A stretch of DNA of 64,000 nucleotides, taken from NCBI RefSeq assembly GCF_029893355.1, contig NZ_JARZAI010000001.1, positions 1 through 64,000 of the forward strand, written 5' to 3'. The DNA is from Kitasatospora sp. MAA4 (GTDB lineage Bacteria; Actinomycetota; Actinomycetes; Streptomycetales; Streptomycetaceae). A program made the translations under genes and the position numbers. The notes under the pieces are model-generated. The model was not told the DNA's origin. It saw only the letters and a list, made by a program, of their open reading frames with translations, and did not search any database. How positions within the stretch are numbered: position 1 is the first letter of the stretch; the number at the start of each line of letters is the position of its first letter. This document shows, piece by piece, positions 18,444-26,797 of this stretch.

Positions 18444-19763
18444 ATGACCACGACGGCCCGCCAAGCAGCCCTCGACAGCCTGGTACCGGCTGCCGAGGCG
18501 ATCCTGGCCGACGCCGACCCCCGCTGCGACCACGGCCGCTACGCCGCGACCGGTCGCCACCGGTCGCTGGAGGACAGCATCCAGGACGCCTGGAACCTGC
18601 GTGCGGTCTCCGGCGTCTCCCGCGTCGCCGACATCACCGGCCTCGACCGCCTCGGCATCCCCGTCTTCAACACCTATCGGACCACCGCGGCCCCCGGCAA
18701 TCTGACCGTGACCTGCGGCAAGGGCCGGACCCGCAAGGCGGCCCTGGCCTCCGCCCTGATGGAGGCGCACGAGCGCTACTGCGGCGAGCAGCAGGGCCGG
18801 CAGGGCCCGGTGCTGACCGTGGCCCGGGCCCGGGAGCGGTTCGCGGAGGTCCTGGATCCGCGCGAGCTCGTCCTGGACACCAGGACCGGGTGGGAGCCGG
18901 ACGCACCGCTGGAGTGGATCCCCACCAGGGACCTGGTGAGTGGCGCCGTGGTCCAGGTCCCGGCCGACGCGGTGTTCTCCCCCTACCAGGCACACGGTGC
19001 CCGCCTCTTCGCCAACCACTCGGACGGGCTCGCCTCCGGCAACTGTCTCGCCGAGGCCACCCTGCACGCGCTCTACGAACTGGTCGAGCGCGACGGCCGC
19101 TCGTTCGGCGAGGTTCTCCGACTGGGCCATCAGGTCGACCTGGACTCGCTGCCGCCGGACCTGCGCCGACTCGCCCGGACCTTCGAGGAGGCCGGCATCT
19201 CCCTCTCGCTGTTCGCCTTCCGGTCCTCGCTGGAGATCACCAGCTTCTTCGCCCTGGGCGACGACCGCCTGGCCGAGAACCCGATGCTGGTGAACGCCGG
19301 AGCCGGCTGCCACCTGAATCCGCTGGTCGGCGTCTCCCGAGCGCTGACCGAGTTGGCGCAGTCCCGACTGAGCGTCATCTCCGGTGCCCGCGAGGACTTC
19401 AGCACCCGGTACCGCGATCGCCGCGAGGAGACCTACCAGGCAGCGCACGAGCGGGCGGCCCGCTGGTCGCACGGATGGCAGCGGATCAGCTTCGACGAGA
19501 TCCCGGACCACTCGGCCGGTGACCTGGGGACCGATCTGGAAACGGTCTGCCGGAGTCTGCGCGGAGCCGGCCTGCCGCGCATCCTGGTGGCCGACCTGAC
19601 CCTGGCGGACCCGGCCGGGCCAAGGAGCCGCGGGAGTGTCGACGACGCCCTGCCGCGCGTCGTCAAAGTCATCGTTCCCGGGCTGGAGTTCGCCGCCAAC
19701 GAGCCGTCCCGGGTCGGCAGCCGTTTCTACAGGTTCTACAAGCAAGCCCGAGGAGCGCGCTAG
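18444..19763 (+). CDS. YcaO-domain ATP-dependent peptide cyclodehydratase/thioamide synthetase
   Basis: 439 residues of the YcaO family, which uses ATP to activate backbone amides of a RiPP precursor. ATP/Mg-binding motifs are visible: SALMEAHERYC (Glu107, Glu110) and SDGLASGNCLAEATLHALYELVERD, written here in two parts with Asn200, Glu204, Glu212, Glu215 and Asp217. The C-terminus lacks the PxPxP tail of azoline-forming YcaOs. Paired with a TfuA protein directly downstream (2-nt gap), it more probably makes a thioamide, or an azoline without a fused docking protein. It has no fused E1-like domain, so leader recognition must come from elsewhere, perhaps the radical SAM N-terminus. Confidence 0.93.
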   Translation: MTTTARQAALDSLVPAAEAILADADPRCDHGRYAATGRHRSLEDSIQDAWNLRAVSGVSRVADITGLDRLGIPVFNTYRTTAAPGNLTVTCGKGRTRKAALASALMEAHERYCGEQQGRQGPVLTVARARERFAEVLDPRELVLDTRTGWEPDAPLEWIPTRDLVSGAVVQVPADAVFSPYQAHGARLFANHSDGLASGNCLAEATLHALYELVERDGRSFGEVLRLGHQVDLDSLPPDLRRLARTFEEAGISLSLFAFRSSLEITSFFALGDDRLAENPMLVNAGAGCHLNPLVGVSRALTELAQSRLSVISGAREDFSTRYRDRREETYQAAHERAARWSHGWQRISFDEIPDHSAGDLGTDLETVCRSLRGAGLPRILVADLTLADPAGPRSRGSVDDALPRVVKVIVPGLEFAANEPSRVGSRFYRFYKQARGAR

Positions 19764-19765
19764 GC

Positions 19766-20557
19766 ATGCACGGAGTACTGCAGCTGGAGGATCCCGACCT
19801 GCGCGGCGTCCTCGCCGGGCTCGACCGAACCGACCTGGTCGTGTTCGCCGGGCCGAGCCTGGTCGGCTCTCCGCTGGCCGAACTCGGCGGACACCTGATC
19901 CTCCCGCCGGTGCGGGACGGCGACCTGACCGCGCTGACGGAGCTGCCCGAACCCCCCGCCACCGTGCTCATGATCGACGGGTACTTCGGCGCCGGCCAGG
20001 CAGTGAACCTGACGGAGATCCAGGCCACCCTGCGCCAGGGGATCCGCCTCTACGGTTGCAGCAGCATGGGCGCACTGCGGGCGGTGGAGGCCCGTCCCTG
20101 GGGGATGATCGGCCTCGGCGCGATCTTCCTCGACTACCTGACCGGCGCGCGAACCTCGGACGAGAACGTCGTCCTCATGCACGACGACGAGTACCGCGCG
20201 CTGACCGTCCCCATGGTCAACGTCGACGCGCTGTGCGCGCTGCTGGCGTCGTGCGGTGTCGACCCGGACCGCTGCCGCGCCTACCGCCGCCGCGTGGGCG
20301 GGCTCTACTTCGGCGACCGGAGCTTCTCCGCGCTCCGCGCCCTGGCGAAGGAGTTCCTGAACGCCGGCGAGGAGGAGTCGGAACTCGCCCTGGCCCTGCA
20401 CTACCTGGCTCCCGAGCGGCACGCCGCCTGGGACGCGAAACGCCGCGACGCGGAAACCTCCTTCTGCGACATCGTCCTCGGCCGGGCACCGCTGACCGTG
20501 CCGAGCGGGCTCGTCCCCGTGCCCGAGAACGTCGGTGCGCTCCTGGCGGAGGAGTAG
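19766..20557 (+). CDS. TfuA-like YcaO partner
   Basis: 263 residues with hallmark TfuA motifs: VVFAGPSL (25-32), LMIDGYFG (68-75) and GCSSMGALRAVE (97-108). TfuA proteins accompany YcaO enzymes in trifolitoxin-type, thioamidated-RiPP and methanogen methyl-coenzyme M reductase thioglycine systems, where they are thought to supply or deliver sulfide for thioamide formation. ATG follows the YcaO stop by 2 nt, so the pair is probably translated together. Its presence is the main reason to predict a thioamide in the product. Confidence 0.92.
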   Translation: MHGVLQLEDPDLRGVLAGLDRTDLVVFAGPSLVGSPLAELGGHLILPPVRDGDLTALTELPEPPATVLMIDGYFGAGQAVNLTEIQATLRQGIRLYGCSSMGALRAVEARPWGMIGLGAIFLDYLTGARTSDENVVLMHDDEYRALTVPMVNVDALCALLASCGVDPDRCRAYRRRVGGLYFGDRSFSALRALAKEFLNAGEEESELALALHYLAPERHAAWDAKRRDAETSFCDIVLGRAPLTVPSGLVPVPENVGALLAEE

Positions 20558-20562
20558 CCGGC

Positions 20563-21816
20563 ATGGTTCGCACGTACGGGCCCCGGTTCGAGAAGCTCTA
20601 CGCGGCAGCGGTGGGCACTCGGCTCGGTGACTCCGCCCGGACCTCGGCGGTCGCCGTGCTGGGGGCGCAGCTGACCGGCAGCCCTGCGGTGCTGTCCCTG
20701 GTGTCGGCGATGTCGTTCGCGCCCTGGCTGCTCTTCGGGCTGCCGGCCGGAGCGCTGGTCGACCGGTGGGACAAGCGCCGGGCCTTTCTGCTGTCGGACA
20801 GCGTCCGCTGCGTGCTCGCGGCCGTCCTCGTGGTGGCCGCGCTGGCCGGCCGGATCTCGATCCCCGTGCTGATCGTCTTCGTCTTCGCGCTCACCAGCCT
20901 CCAGACGATCTCCGACAGCTGCTTCTCCAGCCTGCTGCCGTCCACCGTCCCCGAGCAGGACCTGGGAACCGCCAATGCCCGGCTCAGCGCCTCCCAGTCG
21001 ACGGTCGGGATCGTCGCGGCACCGCTGGGCAGCTTCCTCGCGTCCGTCGGGAGCGCGCTGCCGTTCCTGCTGAACGTGGTGACGTTCGGCGCGGCCGCAG
21101 GCTGGGTCACCTCGCTGCCGGCCGACATCGACATCGACCGCGGCGGCGTCCCGGGGGCGGAGCCGGCGGCGCGGCGCGGGATCCTGCGCGGAGTCGTGCG
21201 CGACGTCCGCGACGGGCTGGGAAGTGTGCGCGGCCACGGCCTGCTGACCCTCCTGCTGGTCTGCGTCACCGTCAACAACTTCTGCAACGGACTCAACAGC
21301 GGCGTGCTGCCCCTGCTGGCGATCCGCACGGTCGGTGTCCACCCCAGCGGCTTCGGGCTCCTGACGGGAGCCAACGCCGCGAGCATGGTGCTGGGGAATC
21401 TGGCCGCCGGGCGGCTGGCCGCTCGTGGGACCGCGCACCGCCAGGTGGCCGGCCTGGCGATGGCCCTCAAGGTCCCCGGCTTCCTGCTGGTCTTCGGGGC
21501 GCACTCGCTGACGGCTCTGGTCCTGGGCATGGCCTGCCTGGGGCTCGCCGCGGGCCTGTGGAACGTCCCGGCGTCCACGCTCCTGATGGCCTCCGCGCCA
21601 CGGGCCACGATCGGCCGGACCATGGCGCTGTTCCGGACCCTCTCGGTGGCGGGCATGCCGCTGGGCGCCGTCGCGAGCGGACTGCTGGCCTCCGCCGCCG
21701 GCATCCGAACCAGCGCCCTGGCGGCCGCGCTGCTGACCGCGGCCGTCCTCGTCGGCTTCCTCCGACGGGCCCGGCGCCTCTCCCCTCTCCCCGCCGTCTC
21801 ACCTGGAAGGACCTGA
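20563..21816 (+). CDS. MFS transporter, probable RiPP exporter
   Basis: 417 residues, about twelve hydrophobic segments. The MFS signature between helices 2 and 3 reads GALVDRWDKRRAF (about 60-72). Composition resembles the MFS_3/enterobactin-exporter-like group common in actinobacterial peptide clusters (FEKLYAAAVGTRLGDSARTSAV at the N-terminus in two parts). Located 5 nt after the TfuA gene and 3 nt before the oxygenase gene, it most likely exports the finished peptide or gives self-protection. Start ATG 20563 is the first that fits the first helix. Confidence 0.88.
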   Translation: MVRTYGPRFEKLYAAAVGTRLGDSARTSAVAVLGAQLTGSPAVLSLVSAMSFAPWLLFGLPAGALVDRWDKRRAFLLSDSVRCVLAAVLVVAALAGRISIPVLIVFVFALTSLQTISDSCFSSLLPSTVPEQDLGTANARLSASQSTVGIVAAPLGSFLASVGSALPFLLNVVTFGAAAGWVTSLPADIDIDRGGVPGAEPAARRGILRGVVRDVRDGLGSVRGHGLLTLLLVCVTVNNFCNGLNSGVLPLLAIRTVGVHPSGFGLLTGANAASMVLGNLAAGRLAARGTAHRQVAGLAMALKVPGFLLVFGAHSLTALVLGMACLGLAAGLWNVPASTLLMASAPRATIGRTMALFRTLSVAGMPLGAVASGLLASAAGIRTSALAAALLTAAVLVGFLRRARRLSPLPAVSPGRT

Positions 21817-21819
21817 CCC

Positions 21820-22563
21820 GTGCCCTTCGACTCGGCCGCGACGCTGGAGCGCGTCTCGGAGTGCTGGAACGATCGCCACTGGATCGGCCGCGCGTCACTC
21901 TCCCGCGAGGTCAGTGCCGAAGGGGTCCTGACCCTGCTCACCGATCCCCACCTCCACTGGCCGTACCTGACCCTGGTCCGCTCCAGCACGCAGCCGGCGC
22001 TCACGGAGTTCACCGCCGGCGTCCCCGGGTTCCGTCAACGCGCGATCGACCCCGGCCGGCTCGCGGACCTGGTCGGGCAGGGATACACCATGAAGTTCCA
22101 GCGGCTGGAGGACTTCGACAACGCGGTCCGCGCCGAAGTCGCCGCATTGCAGGCCCATTTCGGCCTGGCCACCACGGCCTACGCGTTCGTCACGCCGACC
22201 GAGTCACGGGGGTTGAGCTTCCATCGGGACGCCTCCCACGTGCTGGCCGTCCAGTTGGAGGGGCACAAGGAGTGGGAGATCGTCCGCCCGGTGGCAGGCG
22301 CCAACCCGAACGCGGGCCTGGAGCCTGATCCGCAGGGTGAGCGGTTCACCTTCGTGCTGACCCCGGGCGACATGCTGTACCTGCCGCACGGCTGGCCGCA
22401 CCGGGCCCGAACCACCTCGGACCGATCGACGCACCTCACCTTCACCCTGTCGCGCCCGCAGCCGTACGCCCTCGCTTCGCAGCTGATCGGTAGCGCTGCT
22501 GCGGGTGCGGGTGCGGGTGCGGAGTCGATCGCCGCCGCCGCCACGAGCCGACTGGGGCTCTGA
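21820..22563 (+). CDS. JmjC/cupin-type Fe(II)/2-oxoglutarate oxygenase
   Basis: 247 residues resembling the ribosomal-oxygenase (YcfD/NO66-like) branch of JmjC proteins. Iron ligands are visible as His135 and Asp137 in SFHRDASH and His194 in LPHGWPHRA; GDMLYLPHGWPH is the family's second cupin strand motif. Such enzymes hydroxylate arginine, histidine, aspartate or asparagine side chains; in this operon a hydroxylation of the precursor is a reasonable guess. GTG start at 21820 with GGAAGGA ahead. Residues 211-241 are Ala/Gly-rich and encoded by a short GGTGCG tandem near 22503-22523, probably a flexible tail. Confidence 0.83.
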   Translation: MPFDSAATLERVSECWNDRHWIGRASLSREVSAEGVLTLLTDPHLHWPYLTLVRSSTQPALTEFTAGVPGFRQRAIDPGRLADLVGQGYTMKFQRLEDFDNAVRAEVAALQAHFGLATTAYAFVTPTESRGLSFHRDASHVLAVQLEGHKEWEIVRPVAGANPNAGLEPDPQGERFTFVLTPGDMLYLPHGWPHRARTTSDRSTHLTFTLSRPQPYALASQLIGSAAAGAGAGAESIAAAATSRLGL

Positions 22564-22565
22564 CC

Positions 22566-23159
22566 GTGACACAGCCCGACTTCATGACGGCAGTGGCAGA
22601 ACTCCTCAGCGTCCCAAGGCTGGAGGGAAGCTTCCGGGTTCTGCGAGGCCAACAGGACGCGACCGACGAGTTCTCCGAGATGCGCTTCAAGGACCCGCGG
22701 CTCGGCGGCTACCTGGACCGGACGCGGGTCGAGGAACACCTGCTCGGCGACCCACTGACGCTCTGGATCCGCGGTGCATGGGCGCAGCACCGGCAGGGCC
22801 TCGACATCCCGCCGGACCGCAACCGCTGGATCGTCGCCCTCCCGCCGGGGGCGCAGCTGACCGTGAGCAGCCCGCGCCGCTCGTTCGCCGTCGCGAAGGC
22901 GGTGGTCGGCAGGATGGCGAACGCCCGCCCGCTGGCCTCCAACGGCACTCTCGCGACGGGCCTGACCGTCGAGTTGACCGCCGCGTCGACCGGACTGGTC
23001 ATCCAGCTCGACTGGCTCTGCGAGACCACCGAGGTCAACCTGGCACGGGCCGCCGGCGCGGATCTCACGCCCAGCCTCGACGACTGGCACAGCGCGCCCC
23101 TGCCGGAACTGGTCGAGCGGATCAGGCAGGTGGTGCCGCAGACCGGCGAGCGCTCATGA
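22566..23159 (+). CDS. Unknown protein, last gene of the RiPP operon
   Basis: 197 residues, soluble, no signal peptide or membrane segment. I do not recognise a family. The N-terminal third is charged (EEHLLGDPLTLWIRGAWAQHRQGLDI). The middle reads as beta-strands (RNRWIVALPPGAQLTVSSPRR, broken here by family-free text) and the end as an amphipathic helix (LPELVERIRQVV). GTG at 22566 lies 2 nt after the oxygenase stop, so it is translationally linked to it and could be its partner or an immunity factor. It overlaps the convergent GNAT gene by 38 bp. Confidence 0.7.
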   Translation: MTQPDFMTAVAELLSVPRLEGSFRVLRGQQDATDEFSEMRFKDPRLGGYLDRTRVEEHLLGDPLTLWIRGAWAQHRQGLDIPPDRNRWIVALPPGAQLTVSSPRRSFAVAKAVVGRMANARPLASNGTLATGLTVELTAASTGLVIQLDWLCETTEVNLARAAGADLTPSLDDWHSAPLPELVERIRQVVPQTGERS

Positions 23160-23676
23160 GCACGCCCTCCCCTGCGGCGAAGGTGATCCCCTGGAAGCTG
23201 CGGCCCGTGCGCACCACCGTGAAGCCGAGCGCGAGGTGCAGATCGATCGAGGCGCGGTTCGCGGAGGAGACGAAGCACCGGACGTCCGTGTCCCGCTCCC
23301 ACACCCAGGCCATCCGCCACCGGGTCAGCAGGCGGCCGAGCCCCCGCCGCCGCCAGGGGTGGTCCACCGTGACGCCCGTCAGGTAGTAGCCCCCCGGCGC
23401 CCCGTCCACCGGATGCTGCGGCAGGAACGCGACATTCGCGTACCCCGCGACCACCCCGCCGACGCGGGCGACCACGACGGCACGGCGCTCGTCGTCGAGC
23501 GCTCTCGCCAGGCGGTCGACCAGTTCCCGCTCGCTACCCCCGCGCACCCGCACCTGCAGCGCGGCGAGCACACCGAGATCCTCGCGGGCCGCCTCGCTCA
23601 GGACCGCGTCCAGCAAGGTGCGACCCGCGGGGAGATCCGGCTGGTATTCCGCGAACGACGCGCTGAGATCCGACAC
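23122..23676 (-). CDS. GNAT-family N-acetyltransferase
   Basis: 184 residues with the acetyl-CoA site in motif A: YLTGVTVDHPWRRRGLGRLLTRW (V..Q/RxxGxG/A type, about residues 97-119), preceded by VAGYANVAFLP and followed by a motif B-like stretch CFVSSANRASIDLHLALGF. A GTG start at 23676. It faces the RiPP operon tail to tail with a 38-bp overlap, so it is not co-transcribed; it could still acetylate a peptide or confer resistance, but there is no direct evidence. Substrate unknown. Confidence 0.85.
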   Translation of the reverse strand: MSDLSASFAEYQPDLPAGRTLLDAVLSEAAREDLGVLAALQVRVRGGSERELVDRLARALDDERRAVVVARVGGVVAGYANVAFLPQHPVDGAPGGYYLTGVTVDHPWRRRGLGRLLTRWRMAWVWERDTDVRCFVSSANRASIDLHLALGFTVVRTGRSFQGITFAAGEGVLMSARRSAAPPA

Positions 23677-23791
23677 CGCCCCAGCCTACCGACGACCCGT
23701 CAGCACTCACATCGCCTCCCCGCCTGCCGTGAGACGGCGATGCCACCAGAGGTCAGCACGCCACGGCTGGCGATCAGGCAGCGTGCGGTCG

Positions 23792-24718
23792 TCAGTGGTG
23801 GGTGGGGCCCAGGGTCCCGTAGATGAGCGACAGGGTTCCCATCGAGGCCAGGGTGGAGAACATCACCGAGTCGCGGGCCAGGGTGGTGCTCAGGTTGTAC
23901 TGGCGGGCGTAGATGAAGGCGTTCTGGGCGGTGGGGAGGGCGGAGCAGAGGACCACGGCGAGGAGTTGGTGTGGGGGGAGGTGGAGGAGGAGGGTGGCGG
24001 CGGCCAGGGCGATCAGGGGTTGGGCGAGGGTTTTGAGGAGGACGGCGACGCCGACTTCGGGGGTCAGGCGTTGGCCGGTTCCGCGGCCGTGCAGGGATAT
24101 GCCGAGGGTGACCAGGGCGGTGGGGACGGCTGCGGCGCCGAGGAGGTCGCAGGAGTGGGTGAGGGCGGCGGGGAGGTGGAGGTGGGTGGCGGAGAAGAGG
24201 GCGCCGAGGGCTGAGGCGATGATGATGGGGTTGCGGATCGGCATGGTGAGCATGCGTCTGAGGCCGGTGGTGCCGCTGTCGAGCAGGGTGAGGATGACCG
24301 GGGTCACGAAGAGCACCTGGAACAGCACCACTTGGGCGACGAACGAGGCGTCGCCGAGCACCTGGAGGGCGACCGGGATGCCGAGGTTGGCGGAGTTGAC
24401 GTAGCCGGCCGTCATGCCGCTGATCGCCTGGTCGGCGAGCGGGCGGTGGAAGAGGAAGCGGCCGGCCAGCAGACCGAGGGCGCAGACCAGGGCGGTGCCG
24501 GCGGCGAAGGCGATCATCGCGGTGCTGGCGAAGCTGCTCAGCGGGGTGCGGGCGAGCATGGTGAACAGGGTGGCGGGCATGGCCACGTGGAAGACGAAGC
24601 GGCCGAGCACCGCCTCCGCCTGCTCGCCGAGCAGCCCGCTGCGGGCGGTCAGGTAGCCGGCTGCGGTGAGGATCCAGATCGGGACGAAGGCGGCGAGCAG
24701 GGAGGACATGGGGATCAT
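23792..24718 (-). CDS. AEC-family auxin-efflux-like transporter
   Basis: 308 residues with about ten membrane helices in two five-helix blocks and the Asn-containing AGYVNSANLGIPVALQVLG segment typical of bacterial AEC (malate/auxin efflux carrier) proteins; PIRNPIIIASALGALF marks the start of the second block. Substrates of family members are small carboxylates. Start ATG 24718 was chosen for GAGTGG about 8 nt ahead; an internal ATG at 24709 is possible. Divergent from the methyltransferase gene at 24852. Confidence 0.85.
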   Translation of the reverse strand: MIPMSSLLAAFVPIWILTAAGYLTARSGLLGEQAEAVLGRFVFHVAMPATLFTMLARTPLSSFASTAMIAFAAGTALVCALGLLAGRFLFHRPLADQAISGMTAGYVNSANLGIPVALQVLGDASFVAQVVLFQVLFVTPVILTLLDSGTTGLRRMLTMPIRNPIIIASALGALFSATHLHLPAALTHSCDLLGAAAVPTALVTLGISLHGRGTGQRLTPEVGVAVLLKTLAQPLIALAAATLLLHLPPHQLLAVVLCSALPTAQNAFIYARQYNLSTTLARDSVMFSTLASMGTLSLIYGTLGPTHH

Positions 24719-24851
24719 GATTCCACTCGCCGATCTTGGCGCGGCCGCCTGGGTGGAGAGGGTGGAGAGAAGCTGTCCACCCCAGGGTCCAGGTATTGAA
24801 CTGCCGTGCTGCCTACGGTTGATGGTGAGTCGACGAGAGGCGGTGGTCGCG

Positions 24852-25424
24852 ATGGGAACCCTTGCGCTCCTGATCAACCTGAGTGTGCTGCTCTGGATCG
24901 CAGCCGAGGCGGTGATGCAGTGGCGGCAGTACCGCAGCGGCGGACGGGCGGTGCGCACCGAGTGGCGTTCGCTGGGCGTGGTCGCGGCGGGCGCGGTGGC
25001 GGGGTACGTGCTGGCGGTGGCGGCGCTGCACGCGGTGCCGGGGGCGGACTTCGGCGGGCGGACGGTCACGCTGGCCGGGGCGCTGGTGGTGCTGTGGGCC
25101 GGGGTGGGGTTCCGGCTCTGGGCGATCCGCAGTCTGGGGCGGTACTTCCGCGGGGTGGTGCATGTGCAGGCGGATCACCGGGTGGTGCGGTCCGGGCCGT
25201 ACCGGGTGCTGCGGCATCCCGCGTACACGGGGGCGCTGGTCGCGGTCCTCGGGCTCGCGCTGACCTTCGGGAACCTGGCCTCGCTGGTGCTGCTGACCGG
25301 CTGCAACCTCCTCGGTGTGCTCTACCGGATCCGGGTGGAGGAGGCGGTACTGAACGCCGAACTCGGGGACGCGTACACCGAGTACGCGGCGCAGACCGCG
25401 CGGCTCGTCCCCGGGGTGTGGTGA
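24852..25424 (+). CDS. Isoprenylcysteine-carboxyl-methyltransferase-like membrane protein
   Basis: 190 residues, four to five membrane segments, with the ICMT/PEMT signature at the C-terminal half: VVRSGPYRVLRHPAYTGAL (SAM-binding RHPxYxG) and RIRVEEAVLNAELGDAYTEYAAQTARLVP, the conserved E-E/Y tail. Family members methylate lipids or prenylated groups at the membrane, but many bacterial ones have no known substrate. ATG 24852 has GAGAGG about 11 nt upstream; the frame is open further upstream into the AEC promoter region. Confidence 0.82.
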   Translation: MGTLALLINLSVLLWIAAEAVMQWRQYRSGGRAVRTEWRSLGVVAAGAVAGYVLAVAALHAVPGADFGGRTVTLAGALVVLWAGVGFRLWAIRSLGRYFRGVVHVQADHRVVRSGPYRVLRHPAYTGALVAVLGLALTFGNLASLVLLTGCNLLGVLYRIRVEEAVLNAELGDAYTEYAAQTARLVPGVW

Positions 25425-25450
25425 CGACGGGGGGACGAGCCGCGCGGGGA

Positions 25451-26797
25451 TCAGTCGGCCAGGTGCTCCCGGTCGTCCGCCGCGAGCATCCGGCGGACCT
25501 GGTCGAGCAGGGCGCTGGCGTCCGGGTCGGGCTTGTCGGCGGAGTCGACGGACCCGCGCAGGGCGTCGGCGATCTCCTTGAACTGGACGTCCCAGTCGTT
25601 CTGGTAGACCTGCTCGTGCTCCTCGGCGCCGCTGGGCTGGCGCAGGCCGACGGTGAGGTCGACCACCTTGCCGATCAGCGCGGTCATCCCGAACGAGAAC
25701 AGCCCGAGCACCAGCACGGCGACCAGCTGCTTGCCGAGCAGGTCCCAGCCGCCGCCGTAGAACAGGCCCTTCTTGCCGGTCATCGCGCCGGTGGCGGCCA
25801 GGCCGACCATCACCATGCCGAACAGGCCGCCCCAGCCGTGGATGCCGACCACGTCGAGCGTGTCGTCCACGCCGAAGCGGTACTTCCAGCTGATCGCGAA
25901 CGCGCAGGTCAGACCGGCCAGGAAGCCGATGATCGCGGCCCACATCATGTTCACGCCGCCGGCCAGCGGGGTCATCGCCACCATGCCGGTGACCGCGCCC
26001 ATGCACATGTCGAGCAGCCCGACCTTGCGGGTGCGCAGGTAGACCGTCACCGCCCAGCCGGCCATCGCGGCGCCGGCCGCCAGCTGGGTGTTCATCACGC
26101 CCATCGCCGCCGCGCCGGGCGTGCCGAGCGAGGAGCCGGTGTTGAAGCCGAACCAGCCGAACCAGAGCAGCGAGAGGCCGATGACCACCAGCGGCAGGTT
26201 GTGCGGACGGATCTTGGTCCGCTCGAAGTCCTGGCGCCGGCCGGCGACCAGGGCCAGCGCCAGGCCGGCCGCACCCGAGCTCAGCTCGACGACCGTACCG
26301 CCGGAGAAGTCGACCGCGCCGACCTGCTTGGCGACCCAGCCGTCGGGCGCGAACACCCAGTGGGCCATCGGGATGTAGACCAGCAGGGTCCAGGCGCAGA
26401 CGAAGACGATCCAGCCGCGCATGGTCGCCCGGCCGGCGACCGAGCCGCTGATCAGCGCGACGGTCACGATGGCGAACGACATGTGGAACACCGAGAAGAT
26501 CACGGTGGGCACGCCGCCGGTGGTGGCGTCCATCCCGACCCCGGACATGAACAGGTGGTTCAGCCCGCCGATCACCCCGAGACCGCCGGCGTCCGTACCG
26601 AACGCCAGCGTGTAGCCGACCGAGAACCAGATGATGGTCACCAGGACCAGGCAGACGAAGCACATCTTGAGCATCGCGATGACCTGGCTGGTCTTCACCA
26701 TGCCGCCGTAGAAGAAGGCCAGCCCGGGTGCCATCAGCAGCACCATCGCGGCGGCCATCATCAACCAGGCGCTGTTGCCGGTGTCGAGTGCGGTCAC
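25451..26797 (-). CDS. amt: Ammonium transporter, second of a tandem pair
   Basis: 448 residues, eleven membrane helices, Amt/Mep/Rh family. Key features: MAPGLAFFYGGMVKT at the first helices, the TMR-GW-FVCAWTLLVYIPMAHWVF periplasmic gate region, DFSGGTVVELSSGAAGL signature, pore histidines in VVGIHGWGGLFG and the C-terminal cytoplasmic tail used for PII (GlnK) regulation. The GTG start (26797, GGAGAA ahead) overlaps the TGA of the preceding amt gene by 4 bp (GTGA), so the two are translated together. Sits downstream of the urease accessory genes on the same strand, suggesting recapture of ammonium. No glnK gene is present here. Confidence 0.93.
   Translation of the reverse strand: MTALDTGNSAWLMMAAAMVLLMAPGLAFFYGGMVKTSQVIAMLKMCFVCLVLVTIIWFSVGYTLAFGTDAGGLGVIGGLNHLFMSGVGMDATTGGVPTVIFSVFHMSFAIVTVALISGSVAGRATMRGWIVFVCAWTLLVYIPMAHWVFAPDGWVAKQVGAVDFSGGTVVELSSGAAGLALALVAGRRQDFERTKIRPHNLPLVVIGLSLLWFGWFGFNTGSSLGTPGAAAMGVMNTQLAAGAAMAGWAVTVYLRTRKVGLLDMCMGAVTGMVAMTPLAGGVNMMWAAIIGFLAGLTCAFAISWKYRFGVDDTLDVVGIHGWGGLFGMVMVGLAATGAMTGKKGLFYGGGWDLLGKQLVAVLVLGLFSFGMTALIGKVVDLTVGLRQPSGAEEHEQVYQNDWDVQFKEIADALRGSVDSADKPDPDASALLDQVRRMLAADDREHLAD

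Noticed and set aside
22503..22523. GGTGCG tandem at the end of the oxygenase gene as a CRISPR-like or VNTR locus
   Set aside because: Only a few hexamers long and in frame; simply encodes Gly/Ala residues.
23122..23676. GNAT as a tailoring enzyme of the RiPP operon
   Set aside because: It is on the opposite strand with an overlapping 3' end, so it is not in the operon; kept only as a neighbour.
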